Source of the DNA: Picochlorum sp. 'celeri'
Taxonomy: Eukaryota; Chlorophyta; Trebouxiophyceae
NCBI GenBank assembly: GCA_010909725.1
Contig: JAACMV010000018.1
Location: 886,001 to 950,000, forward strand
Length of the DNA stretch: 64,000 bases
Direction: 5' to 3'
Shown: piece by piece, positions 11,164 through 21,239 of the stretch
Layout: each line of letters opens with the position of its first letter
How positions within the stretch are numbered: position 1 is the stretch's first letter
Notes under the pieces: generated by a model
Databases searched by the model: none
The model's input: only the letters and a program-made list of their open reading frames with translations
What the model was told of the DNA's origin: nothing
Made by a program: the position numbers and the translations under genes

Positions 11164-14100
11164 ATGGCCTGCCAGGACGCTTCAACCACTCCTACTGATA
11201 CTGGGGTCTCACTCCCAGTCTCGGATCGTTCTCTGAAGAACAATAGAGAGAGAATATGTGACTATTCTTTTCACTGTCCTTGTGACCGGTGTGAGGGCCG
11301 GCCCCCTATTCCCTACAAGAGTGTCAGAAACCATCTGAAAAGACTAAAGGACAATATCTCAAGGACAGTAAGCACTAAAAAAGTGAAGGAAAGTCAGAGG
11401 GCCAAACTGCTCAAGTTCAATGATAAAATGAATCAGTTCAATTTAGCCGTCGAGAATGGGAGTTGGAGAGAAATAGCAATAGATAAGGACTCTGAAGGGG
11501 AGCAGCTGCAACAGAGTCATGTGGTCGCTCAACCTGACGTGGTGCAAGAAGAGAGTTTTGTGGATATGAACTGTGATGATGGAGGAGGGTTTGATGAGAT
11601 CGACCATGCCTATGAAAGTGACGAGGCTGATGGAGATGCATCTGCAGAAGATGTTGGCAGTGAAACTGAGGGGGAGATGGACAATGAGATTGAAGCACAG
11701 CAATCAAACGAATTAAATGAACTCATAATTGAATCAGAATCTCGTATATCCCTCCAAGAATGCACACTGCCCGAAGATCTAGCCCTTTGGTTGCTGGATC
11801 CTGTGGAGAGATATCCTGAAGGCCAAGTGGAACAGAAATTTGTTGGGGACTTTTGTGTGGAACTGCTGCTGAACATGCTCGAAAATAAGTACGCGATTCA
11901 AAATATTAGACAAGATTTCAATATAATCTCTCGCTACTTTTCAAATGCGCCCTCGTATAACAAGGTGGAAGCACTACTGAGGAAAATTGGGTCTCCTTTT
12001 CATACATTTTACACGTGTGTCAACCACCACCCAGTAACATCTAACAGGGGATCCGCATGTATTGAACCATCTTGTAGGAAAGATATGTCTATTCCAATTA
12101 AGCAATTGAAGATTATGGACGTTTTGAGGCGTGCTATGCAAGATACCACGTTTGCACAAGGTGTCAGGTATGGACCAAGTTTGCCAAGACAGGGCTCTGA
12201 TCAGATGTTATCCTCTGTCTGGCAGAGTCCGGCTATAGAGCGATTGAGGCTCGAAAAAGGTTTAGATATGGAAATGACAGACGAATACATCCCTATTGTG
12301 ATTGAATTATTCACAGATGGGTTTTCTCCATTCAACCGATCAGCGTATTCAATTTGGTGTGTCTTGATGAGAATTCTCAATCTACCTCCAGAGCTGGGTA
12401 AAAAGTATAGAAACATCTACCCATTGATGATAGTAGACGGTCCAAAAGAGGCAGAGAGCATTGATCAGTATCTGGGTATGATTGTGAAGGACATTGAAGA
12501 TATCTGCAGTGGGGAAGGAGAAACTCTATATGATGCAGCAAGGAAATCTCATATTAGAACCAAGGTTTTTCTCCTATGCAGTGCACAGGATACAAGAGCA
12601 TTGCGATTGGTAGCAAAGCATGACGAGACTCCAAGTCAATGGCCTTGCCATATGTGCAAAATCTTTGGAGAGAGTTTCAAAATTGGCAAAGGACAGGGTA
12701 TGCAAAGGATAGCATACAAGGCGAGCAGCATGCCAGAACCAACAGAGTCTGACAAGATGAATTTATTCTTATGGAATAGTGATGAGGTGCGATCATCTCA
12801 GTCTTGGGTCGAAGAGGAGTTGAAAAAAGGGAAGGTTACTTTGGACAACAAGGCGTTTCCAGGTTTTGCTCAGCAACGAAAAGGGATCAGGGGCGTATGT
12901 GCATTTAGCAGTTTGCCATATTTTGATTTGGTCAACGGTTTTTTATTCTGCGCAATGCATGGTATTCAAAATGCTGCTAGCAGGGCTGAGGGCAACGTGG
13001 TAGGAAAATTTGACACTGAAACACTGAGGAAATTTTTGAACCTGACTGGCCTCCCAAAATGGGTGATGAGACTGGCACCACGTGATTCCCAATCAAGACG
13101 CGATGATCCTAATCGTTACTCTGAGAAAAATTCAACGCAAGCAAGGAACTTTGTTTCGTTCATTTGCAAGCCATCTGGACTTCATGGGGATCCCTCAAGA
13201 TTGTTTCGAAAACCAAATCAATCCAAGAAGCGAGAGGAGGAAAACGACTCTAATGCAGCAAAAATTAAAGCATCTGAATATAAAGATTTTGCCATCAGCG
13301 GCATTATGTGCGCTGCAATGTATTTTGGGGGAGTTGACCCCGCCGTAGTCAAGGCTTATGATGGACTGTTCTACGCATTGAAAAAGCTTTGCTCACCAGT
13401 TATCAATGTGGAGGAGATAGAGGAACTCGACGAACAGGGAATGTATCACATAATGTTAGAGCTTGAAAGTCAGTTACCAAAGACAGAAATGCCCTTCCAT
13501 TTGCATAGCATATATCACCTACCAAGCCAAGTGCTCAACTATGGCCCTCTGCCTGACCTGTGGTCCTTTCCCTTAGAGAGCAAGTTCAAAGACATGAAGA
13601 GTATGGCTAAGAAAAAAAACATGCCTGTTGCATCTATGGCTTCAAGATTATCTACTGAAATGGCTGTGAGATTAATCGCTTCTGCCATGGAAAACCACAG
13701 AGGAAGGGATGAGCATGAACTCTCAGAGGTGATGCCAACAGTCCAGGAGGACCTCGTACTTCCTTCAAAGTGCAGGCAGATAAACTTGAATCAGGATGAA
13801 GATCTCGGTATTGTAAGACTTATACAAGAATATTATGTGTCCAGCGAGAGTATGGAAGATATCTTGGGGCGTCAGTATGATTGGGCTGAACTTCAATACA
13901 CATGCCTGGTGGCAGAGGCATATGAAGAGTGTGGCACAACCCAGATACCACATCTTATCAAACAACTGGCACTCATGCAGTTTCAGATATTTGAATATGA
14001 TAAGTTAATTCTTCACGGCGTCGAGATCGAACACAAGTCGTATGTGGAGCGGATGAAAGTTGCAACAGATAACAGCTACCTGCTACTGCAACAAGATCAA

Positions 14101-14478
14101 CCTGGGCGACTGCCCACGCTAGCACAAGTTCAGGCAATATACCGCATCATTATACCTGATAGGAGCAGAGAAATGCATCGTGGTCCCTTAGATGAACGAA
14201 TCCTTCTCAGAGTGACAGAGTACACCACAGAGGACTTGGATCCAGACCTGAAACAGTGTGGGCTGCAAGACGTGCTTCTCTATCACACACAGACACCCGC
14301 GACCGAACGTCTAATTGATGTATCGTGTATTAAAGAGCAGGCGTTCTTAGCTCCTGACATGAGGACAATACATGGGTCGCTTGGAGAGAAGCCAAGATTC
14401 AAGTCCTACCTTGTCCTCAACAAGGGAAGCCTCAGAAACATGGACCTTTCCAAACTCTTTAAAGAGAAGCCCATATAG
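11164..14478 (+). CDS. CACTA/EnSpm-like DNA transposase (Transposase_21/TNP2-type)
   Basis: This is an uninterrupted 1104-residue ORF; the first ATG is at 11164 (the frame opens nine bases earlier at TTG). The N-terminus has a compact Cys cluster (CDYSFHCPCDRC) then SVRNHLKR, as in N-terminal modules of TNP2-like proteins. A coiled acidic linker follows. The core has the family landmarks: DGFSPF-x-RSAYSIW (residue ~385), LNLPPELG, the DGPKEAESIDQYL block (~425), a Cys block PSQWPCHMCK, and a late LWSFPLESKFKDMKS block (~800) like the DUF4218 region. These elements cut and paste via a DDE catalytic domain. The frame is intact for 3.3 kb, so the copy may be recent or under selection. A host-domesticated gene is the alternative. 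No other gene in the window is mobile-element-like. Confidence 0.75.
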   Translation: MACQDASTTPTDTGVSLPVSDRSLKNNRERICDYSFHCPCDRCEGRPPIPYKSVRNHLKRLKDNISRTVSTKKVKESQRAKLLKFNDKMNQFNLAVENGSWREIAIDKDSEGEQLQQSHVVAQPDVVQEESFVDMNCDDGGGFDEIDHAYESDEADGDASAEDVGSETEGEMDNEIEAQQSNELNELIIESESRISLQECTLPEDLALWLLDPVERYPEGQVEQKFVGDFCVELLLNMLENKYAIQNIRQDFNIISRYFSNAPSYNKVEALLRKIGSPFHTFYTCVNHHPVTSNRGSACIEPSCRKDMSIPIKQLKIMDVLRRAMQDTTFAQGVRYGPSLPRQGSDQMLSSVWQSPAIERLRLEKGLDMEMTDEYIPIVIELFTDGFSPFNRSAYSIWCVLMRILNLPPELGKKYRNIYPLMIVDGPKEAESIDQYLGMIVKDIEDICSGEGETLYDAARKSHIRTKVFLLCSAQDTRALRLVAKHDETPSQWPCHMCKIFGESFKIGKGQGMQRIAYKASSMPEPTESDKMNLFLWNSDEVRSSQSWVEEELKKGKVTLDNKAFPGFAQQRKGIRGVCAFSSLPYFDLVNGFLFCAMHGIQNAASRAEGNVVGKFDTETLRKFLNLTGLPKWVMRLAPRDSQSRRDDPNRYSEKNSTQARNFVSFICKPSGLHGDPSRLFRKPNQSKKREEENDSNAAKIKASEYKDFAISGIMCAAMYFGGVDPAVVKAYDGLFYALKKLCSPVINVEEIEELDEQGMYHIMLELESQLPKTEMPFHLHSIYHLPSQVLNYGPLPDLWSFPLESKFKDMKSMAKKKNMPVASMASRLSTEMAVRLIASAMENHRGRDEHELSEVMPTVQEDLVLPSKCRQINLNQDEDLGIVRLIQEYYVSSESMEDILGRQYDWAELQYTCLVAEAYEECGTTQIPHLIKQLALMQFQIFEYDKLILHGVEIEHKSYVERMKVATDNSYLLLQQDQPGRLPTLAQVQAIYRIIIPDRSREMHRGPLDERILLRVTEYTTEDLDPDLKQCGLQDVLLYHTQTPATERLIDVSCIKEQAFLAPDMRTIHGSLGEKPRFKSYLVLNKGSLRNMDLSKLFKEKPI

Positions 14479-15258
14479 GCTCTCGAGATAATTATGATCC
14501 TATATATGGTTATAGTAAACGCAAAAATCAACTACACGAGCAGTGCATTGGGTTTCTAGGGGTGGCCCAGGCAAGGTCTGGCCCATCTTGGACAGCGTTC
14601 GCCAAGTCCAAATTATCGCTTGTCGCGAAATGTCCCCAAAACCAAAAATTATGAAAGTTCAATAGATATAATAAATATGTGCACAAGGAGGGGGTTTATC
14701 AATGACTGAGCGCGACGGTATTGCTCGTCAAATACCCCAAATTCAGCACTGAAGGCATCGATCGAGCCAAATGACGGGGTGGTTCGCCAGTGCTGAAAAA
14801 GCGGTTGCTGATTTCTTACTCGTAAGAGCATCTCTGTACTTGATTTTTTGAGATTAGATAGATTATATATATATAAGTATAAATCTATAATATCAGAGGC
14901 GGAAATCCATTGTAGACGGAGAACGAGAATTGGCTAGAATCTTGCTTTCCTTAGTGGGGTCTGCACTATATAGTGCCATATATGGCACGATTGCCAGTCA
15001 TGGGACTCTTCCTCGCGTATTCGCCATAAAATCAACACAATAAATAAAATTCAGTACAATAGATGCATAGAAGAACGTGTTTTAATTGCTTTAATATCAT
15101 CAGAACGGGCAAAGGAAATGCATAGCATGTGACATTGCATGTTTCCATACACATTGGTTCATCATTCACAGCATTTCAACGTATCTTTACTCGACTATTT
15201 ATAAAAGAATATTTCATAGGAAGCAGTTGTAGCGAGGTCTGTAGCAGTAGAAACAAGA
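14479..15258. other. Non-coding region right of the transposase, UTP11 promoter
   Basis: This 780-base stretch lacks a convincing ORF. It contains a 10-bp inverted repeat (14742-14751 with 14788-14797) and two abutting perfect palindromes at 14963-14988. The first part is probably the transposon 3' region, the last ~200 bases the UTP11 promoter. Confidence 0.5.
14963..14988. repeat. Two overlapping perfect palindromes
   Basis: GCACTATATAGTGC (14963-14976) and GTGCCATATATGGCAC (14973-14988) are each perfectly self-complementary and share four bases. They lie upstream of UTP11 and downstream of the transposase. Confidence 0.85.
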
Positions 15259-16090
15259 ATGGCCTTGAAGGACTCTGTGAAGAAGCGTACCCACAAGGAA
15301 CGCTCCCAGCCGTGCGTCCTCGACTCCCATCATGATACATTGACTATTCATTCCATTGTGACCATGGTTGTAACCACTGTATTGCAGGTCTAGCCGTCGC
15401 AAGTATGGGTTGCTTGAGAAGAAAAAGGACTATCTGCTTCGTGCCAAAGACTTCCATAAGAAGGAGGCAGCCATCAAGATTCTGAGGAGAAAGGCGGAAG
15501 AGAAGAATCCAGATGAGTTTTATTTTGCAATGGAAAAGTCGAGGACAAAGGATGGAGTCCACGTAGCACCAACAGCGCAGGCGAACGCGTATACAGCTGA
15601 TGAGATTCGTTTGATGAAAACACAGGATGTCGGGTATCTCACCCTCAAGTCCCAGGCAGAAAAAGGAAAGATTGAAAAGCTCAAGGAAAACCTTCATCTT
15701 TTGGGAAAATCTGCCTCGAATACACACACAGTATTTGTTGATTCAGAGCAGGACGTTGCATCATTTGATCCCAGCCAGCACTTTGATACCCCAGCTGAGC
15801 TGCTTGAGAGGAGATTTAACAGACCAAGGACCTCCCAGCTTGCCGAGCCAATCGTCGTGAGCTCAACAAAAGGAGAATCTCTGGAAAAAGCGACATCGAG
15901 AGCGACGAAATCATCGAAAAGAGCATACGAAGAACTGGAACATAGATATGCCCGTGAACGGGCATTGGCAAGAACTCGAGATCATCTAGAAGGGCAGAGA
16001 AAAGGCATGGCACCAGGTAGAAAGGTCAAGGTCTCGAAACGCGGTCAGAGTGTGAAGCAATTCCGATGGAAGGCTGAGCGGAAGCGTTAA
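15259..16090 (+). CDS. UTP11: UTP11, U3 snoRNA-associated small-subunit processome protein
   Basis: Exons 15259..15311 and 15388..16090 (76-base intron, GTGCGT..TGCAG) give 251 residues. Splicing rebuilds the family N-terminus: basic HKERSQP, then SRRKYGLLEKKKDYLLRAKDF. Further landmarks are LRRKAEEKNPDEFYF and the conserved MKTQDVGYL. The C-terminal half is Arg/Lys-rich. UTP11 is a nucleolar component of the U3 snoRNP/SSU processome that helps process 18S pre-rRNA. The exon sum is a whole number of codons and the junction restores a motif known from yeast and human, so the model is firm. It pairs thematically with UTP13 at 41 kb, though the two are far apart. Confidence 0.93.
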
Positions 16091-16299
16091 CATATGCATG
16101 TGTATATATTCTATGCTCGGCGGTGGTGTCATGTAAACCTCCAAAACAAGATCATCACAAGCATATACTCCTTCCCAATGGAGATGGGCTGTGACCGGAT
16201 GATACACAAGGTTGGCAAACGATCTTTACAAGATGCGAGAGAACACGCATACTGGGCATATTTACTATATCAATAATTGTTTGATATACATATAATACC

Positions 16300-17442
16300 A
16301 TGTTGAGGAAGGGAGGGCAGAATCTGCTCACCCGAATGAGGGTTGTGGAATCCGCCTGTGCGAGCGGACCATCATCAACACTCGGAGGAGGCATTCAGAA
16401 TGCGGTATCTTCCATGGATGGGTGCGTTTTTGGATACCATTTGAGTATTTACATGCTCATATGGGGAGTACATGCGTGGGTGTGGGTGTATGACAAGGGA
16501 TTCTGCGGGGTGTTTCCGGTTTTGCTTACTCATGGAATAGGCGCTGGATTTGAATGAATATGTACTTATGCTTTTGTTTTGTTTCATTATTACAGATCCG
16601 AGGGGAGCAGGGGTGTATCCACTCTGGCTGTGAAGCAGCGAATGCGTTCGGTAGGAAATATTCAGAAGATTACCAGTGCAATGAAGATGGTTGCTGCATC
16701 CAAGATGAGAAATGCACAGGCTGCAACGGAGCAGTGTAGGGGTATGCAGGAGCCTTTTTTGAAGATGCTCGGTGATTTGCCAAATGCGTCTGGAGAGAAG
16801 AATGTGACTGTGCCAGTCACGACAGACAAGGGTTTGTGTGGGGCAATCAACACAATGATTTGCAAGTATACACGAGCATCCATGCAGGTTGCGAACCCAG
16901 AGGAAGAGCAGATGATTGTTATCTTGGGTGAGAAGGGAAAGTCGCAGTTGCAGAGGGATCAGAGGAAGAAGATTGTTGCCACTGTTGCTGATACGCAAAA
17001 GACTGCGCTGACCTTTCCACAGGCGTGCAGTATTGCAGAGGAGATTCTGAAGACTGAATATGACGTGGCGAGAATTGTGTTCAATCGATTTGTATCTGCT
17101 ATTTCGCAAAAGCCGACGATAGCGACTGTGTTGTCGCCAGACTCGTTGGAGAAGGAAGCAGAGGCTGGGGGGTCATTAGACAAGTATGAGATTGAAGGGC
17201 CTGGTCGGGCAGAGCTTTTACAAAACTTGGCAGAGTTTCATCTTGCGACAAGTCTGTATACTGCCATGCTGGAGAATAATTGCAGTGAACAGAGCAGTCG
17301 TATGAGCGCTATGGAGAATTCTACGAAGAATGCGGGAGAGATGCTTGGCAAACTCACGTTGACATACAACAGAACAAGACAGGCTTCCATTACCACAGAG
17401 CTCATCGAGATTATTTCTGGTGCCACAGCTCTGGAAGGATAA
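16300..17442 (+). CDS. ATP3: Mitochondrial F1Fo ATP synthase subunit gamma
   Basis: Exons 16300..16421 and 16596..17442 (174-base intron, GTGCGT..TACAG) give 322 residues. The N-terminus (MLRKGGQNLLTRMRVV) is an Arg-rich presequence typical of mitochondria. The mature protein has KQRMRSVGNIQKITSAMKMVAASKM near the start and the C-terminal helix MSAMENSTKNAGEML with ITTELIEIISGA at the end, the two gamma-subunit hallmarks forming the rotor coiled coil. It lacks the Cys-containing redox insertion of the chloroplast gamma subunit, which together with the presequence assigns it to mitochondria. It lies in tandem after UTP11 and is convergent with the next gene. Confidence 0.94.
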
Positions 17443-17506
17443 ATTCCCAATATGTAGATTTTGCTGAATTAGATGTAACACGTTTTCTTCTTTTATTTCT
17501 CTCAAA

Positions 17507-19282
17507 TTACACTCGCAGTACAATGGGCAGGAGGGCAAACATTGCCCACGGTATGTGTTGAAGTACGCCATGTGCTGCAGATGGAGGTGGGACTCCTGGG
17601 GATGGTGGCGTGCTTGTTATTGTGCCTTCGGGTGCTGGTGCTGCTGGTGGTTCTACTGGGGATGGAGTTGGCGGTGGCGCTCCGGATTGACCCAGCCAAT
17701 TTTGTATATCGACGACCTGGACTGGCGTCGCACTGTTCAATTCGGTACCGTCTCCAAGAGGACACGTATTCTCACAGTCAAACTCATCTCTACCCCAACA
17801 CCACCCTGTTCCGTCAGACTTTATTCCACATCGTGGTCCGCTATCACTGCTGGAGATGGAAGCCCATGTACCTGTTGTGTTGACTGCAACAGGATAATTT
17901 GTCTGAGGGCTCCCCTCTGCATACGCCTCACCTGTTGTGTATCCCCAACAGTAAAGCTTGCCTGTTTCTGATTCAATAGCACAAGGAATCCTTCCGGCAC
18001 TGATGGAGCTCCATTTGTTCGTCCCGGCAATGGGAACTGGTGTCTCATACCTCACCTCGATATCATACATGTAGTAATCATCCGCCGAAAACTCTTCCAC
18101 CTCTGAATCAGCCGGAGCTGTGGGTTCGCAGAACCCATTGGCAGTGGGTTGACACAGTAGAGTTCCATTATCTCCCAAGAGACCTCCGTATGCAAAGTCA
18201 ATATCTAGCACTTCTGAGAGTCCCCACCCAAACCCTCCACCAAGGCTGTCAATGCCAAGAGTGAAATCTTCTCCGGCAGATATCGTCTTCCATTTCCCTT
18301 CCAGTTTGCTTGGAATTAATGTCACTTCCTCGGATTGTGGTGACACCTGTTTGTACTGATTATGACCCCAGCACCAACCTTCATCATTTGTCTTTGTTGC
18401 ACACGTGTGTCCAGTGCCTGCAGACAGCTCTCTCCAGTTTCCCAGGTCTGAAAACACAGGCATCGGGGTGGAAGAGGACTCATTATTCCCTGTACCCAAC
18501 TGTCCATAGCCATTCTGACCCCAACAGAATGCGTTACCATCAGAGATGGCGCATGAATGATACGTGCCTACCGATAGGCTATCAAACTCCTTTGCACCCA
18601 CAATGGGAGTCAACTTTTTCAAAACAGACTCCTCTCCTATAGGGGATCCGTCACCCAACTGGCCATCATATCCACTTCCATAACAGTATACATTTTTGTC
18701 GTCAGTCTTCAAAGCACACAAAAACCTGAGGCCCACCCCCACTTGCGACCATGGACCCTTGTCAATCAATTTTGGCCTCAATAGAGGTTCGTCTGTCAAG
18801 ATGTCATTGCCCCAACAGTACAGCTCTGATTTACTAGAAATCCCACAGAACGTATTAAATCCTGCTTTCATCCTATTTTGAGCTTCTGGGGACTCACCTG
18901 CGTGATGAGGAAGATGTGTTAGTCACACACATATCTCTATGCAACAACAACAACAACAAGGTAGGGTGGGTGGGTACGTCTTTGTCGCCATGTCACACAT
19001 ACTCGAGAAGCATACTTTGGACGATCAAAGTAGAGCACAGAATGCCTTGTCTGACCAGCATCGCAGCGATCGCGTGGACCTTGCGATACAAACACCCCCT
19101 TTCCGCGTTCTGTACCGTTAGCACATTGCCCCATCCCCATGCTGCCACACCTACCCATGATTTCTCTTTACATATATATACGTACCTGAAAGAAGACGGC
19201 GCCTTCTATATCGCCGGCATTCCGTTGGTTTTAGTTGGCATAAAAATAGCAACCACGCAGTAACTAGGAAGAGTACTCTCAT
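17507..19282 (-). CDS. Secreted RCC1/BLIP-II-type beta-propeller protein, probably GPI-anchored
   Basis: Exons 19282..19186 and 18897..17507 (288-base intron, GTACGT..CGCAG) give 495 residues with matching phase. Exon 1 encodes a clear signal peptide (MRVLFLVTAWLLFLC). Exon 2 has about seven RCC1-like repeats, each with a Cys-Trp-Gly (CWG) or CYG and an H/F-x-C-A/G-I motif (HSCAIS, HTCAT). Paired cysteines in every blade suggest disulfides outside the cytosol. After the propeller come a Pro/Ala/Ser-rich stalk and a C-terminal hydrophobic stretch ending the protein, which looks like a GPI-attachment signal. The role is unknown: cell-wall binding or surface recognition are possibilities. It is distinct from the nuclear RCC1 at 61-63 kb. 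An alternative start inside exon 2 would lose the signal peptide. Confidence 0.75.
18942..18959 (+). repeat. (CAA)6 microsatellite
   Basis: Six CAA units lie inside the intron of the secreted RCC1-repeat gene. Confidence 0.9.
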
Positions 19283-19799
19283 GATTCTTTCTCATGCGTA
19301 TCCAATATTCTATGATTCAAGCAGCCAAATAATTACGAAAGAATATGATCAGAACCAAAAAGTATTTTTCTTTGGATGAACTGTCCCGAACACGGCCGAA
19401 TTTTGAGATCCAGTCACATAAGGAGCACCACCGCAACGCACCCCCAGGATCTAGCATTACGGTCGGGGCCTTGGTTTGGCCGTATGGACTGTCCGATCAG
19501 GTACCGGCTCCTGAGGATCTGCTAGCTAGTGACTGTCAATTGGATTCACCTCTTCGACCTACAGACTTGTTCCTCCGTGCCATGAAAATCATCTCTTTAG
19601 CAACCCTGTAGATCTGAGATATAGGCATGCAGGAGCGGGGGCAGAAGCATTGTACGTCTGCGAAGATATTGCAGGATATTTCTGCAATGCTCCTGCAGGA
19701 ACAGCACCAAGCACTTCCGAGAGATGATGAGACCACTCTACGGCCCAAAGGTTGCTTTCCAAAGATATATTACGTTATATTATTGATATAATTCACACA
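19283..19799. other. Divergent promoter region between the RCC1-repeat gene and RF1
   Basis: About 517 bases separate two start codons on opposite strands. A short plus-strand ORF (19345-19611) has no recognisable features and is probably chance. AT-rich tracts near 19770-19790 may hold the RF1 promoter. Confidence 0.45.
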
Positions 19800-21205
19800 A
19801 TGCGGGTATATCGAGGACGTATGCCGCTGGCAGTGCCGAAGGCAGCTGTAGCACCACAGACTTGTCGTTGTAAACATGTTTTCAGGGTATCGCACATTGG
19901 GATTCAGCCTGGAGATTTACGAAGATCTTTAATCATTGTCAATGCTGCGGTAAGTATCGGCGTTTGCTCTTGCTTTGTAGGTGGGTCGCCGCGGCGTCAC
20001 ATGTCTGACGACCTGGAATTCACATATCTATGCAGGATCCTCACGTACTGAGCAAAATGGAGGAAACAGAGAGGAAATATAACGAATTTCAAGAGAAAAT
20101 GGCGGATCCAAATGTGTCATCGAACCAAACCGAGTATCAAAAGCTTGTGAGGGCCGTCTCAGACATTCAGGATGCGGTAGAAGCGTATCAGCGTTATAAG
20201 GAATTGGATAGACAGTTGATTGATGCAAAGCAGATGATGAAGGAGTGTGAGGGGGATGCTGAGATGCTTGAATTGGCGAAAGAGGAGGCATCAATGCTCT
20301 CTGAAGAGATTGATTCTCTGGGTGATACGTTGAAGCTGCTCTTGTTGCCAAAAGACCCTCTCGATGATAAAAACATCATGCTGGAAGTTCGTGCTGGTAC
20401 AGGTGGAGAGGAGGCTGCTTTGTGGGCTGCGGATTTGATCCGTATGTATCAAAAGTATGCAGATTCTCAGGGGTGGAGAGTCTCAAAGATGAGTGAGTCT
20501 GTTGCTGAGGCTGGAGGCTATAAGGAATGTGTTCTTCAGATAACCGGTGATAAGTACGTACATGTTTGTATATGTTAATACAGAATGTCTGTTTGATTTC
20601 ATGGTGAGGGACGTGTTTCGTGTTGCAGGGTGTTCAGTAAGCTGAAGTATGAAAGTGGTGTTCACCGAGTGCAGAGAGTGCCTGCAACAGAGACATCAGG
20701 CCGAGTGCATACATCGACGGCGACCGTGGCAGTCATGCCTGAAGCAGATGAAGTAGATGTCAAAATAGACCCAAAAGATATCGATTTGACAACCGCTAGA
20801 GCTGGGGGAGCAGGAGGACAGAATGTGAACAAAGTAGAGACAGCTGTGGATCTGGTGCACAAGCCAACTGGCATCAGAATTTTCATGCAAGAGGAAAGAT
20901 CGCAATTACGAAATAGAGAACGCGCTATGACTCTTCTCAGAACTAGATTGTTTGAGTTGGAGATTGAGAAGCAGCGCTCTGAATTGGCAGCAGCCAGGAA
21001 GAGTCAAGTGGGCACAGGATCCAGGTCAGAGAAAATTAAGACATATAATTACAAGGATACCAGAATGAGTGATCACAGGTGCAAGATGAATTTCGATCTG
21101 AATAAAGTGCTGGAGGGGAATATTGAAGATTCAATCCAAGCAATGTACTTGATGGATCAGCAGGAGCAGTTGGAGCAGTTGCAGAGTGAGACAGCAACCA
21201 AGTAA
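19800..21205 (+). CDS. PRF1: Organellar peptide chain release factor 1
   Basis: Exons 19800..19949, 20036..20553 and 20629..21205 give 414 residues. Exon 1 is a basic, acid-poor targeting peptide ([14 protein letters not shown]). The body shows bacterial class-I release factor structure: an N-terminal helical domain, [14 protein letters not shown], then [13 protein letters not shown], where PAT is the tripeptide 'anticodon' of RF1 (reads UAA/UAG), and [15 protein letters not shown] containing the catalytic GGQ loop that triggers peptidyl-tRNA hydrolysis. RF2 would have SPF, so RF1 is firm. Whether it serves the plastid (APG3-type) or mitochondrion is not decided by the sequence. Intron 1 has GTAAGT, the textbook donor that is rare among the genes here. 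Confidence 0.93.
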
Positions 21206-21239
21206 TAGTCATCAATGTTACATATTGAATTCTCAACTG

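Larger units (their letters stand above)
9439..14478. mobile_element. CACTA-like DNA transposon, ends not resolved
   Basis: The two divergent ORFs with a shared regulatory region form a module. CACTA elements carry terminal CACTA/CACTG inverted repeats and 3-bp target duplications. The only matching words are CACTATATA at 9041 and TATATAGTG ending at 14975, but the flanks (CGG and CCA) do not form a duplication and the similarity stops after nine bases. The coordinates given therefore cover only the coding part. Confidence 0.6.

Noticed and set aside
9041..14975. CACTATATA and TATATAGTG as terminal inverted repeats of the transposon
   Set aside because: Only nine bases match, the flanking triplets CGG and CCA are not a target duplication, and the left copy overlaps a likely TATA box of TOC75.
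18872..18896. 25-nt GTGAGT..ATAG segment as a tiny intron in the secreted RCC1 gene
   Set aside because: Direct splicing of exon 1 at 19186 to 18897 is in phase and reads through this segment in frame, so no tiny intron is needed.
18937..19158. Minus-strand ORF as an additional exon of the secreted RCC1 gene
   Set aside because: It lies within the intron of the two-exon model, does not fit the phase, and ends in an artefact of the (CAA)n repeat.
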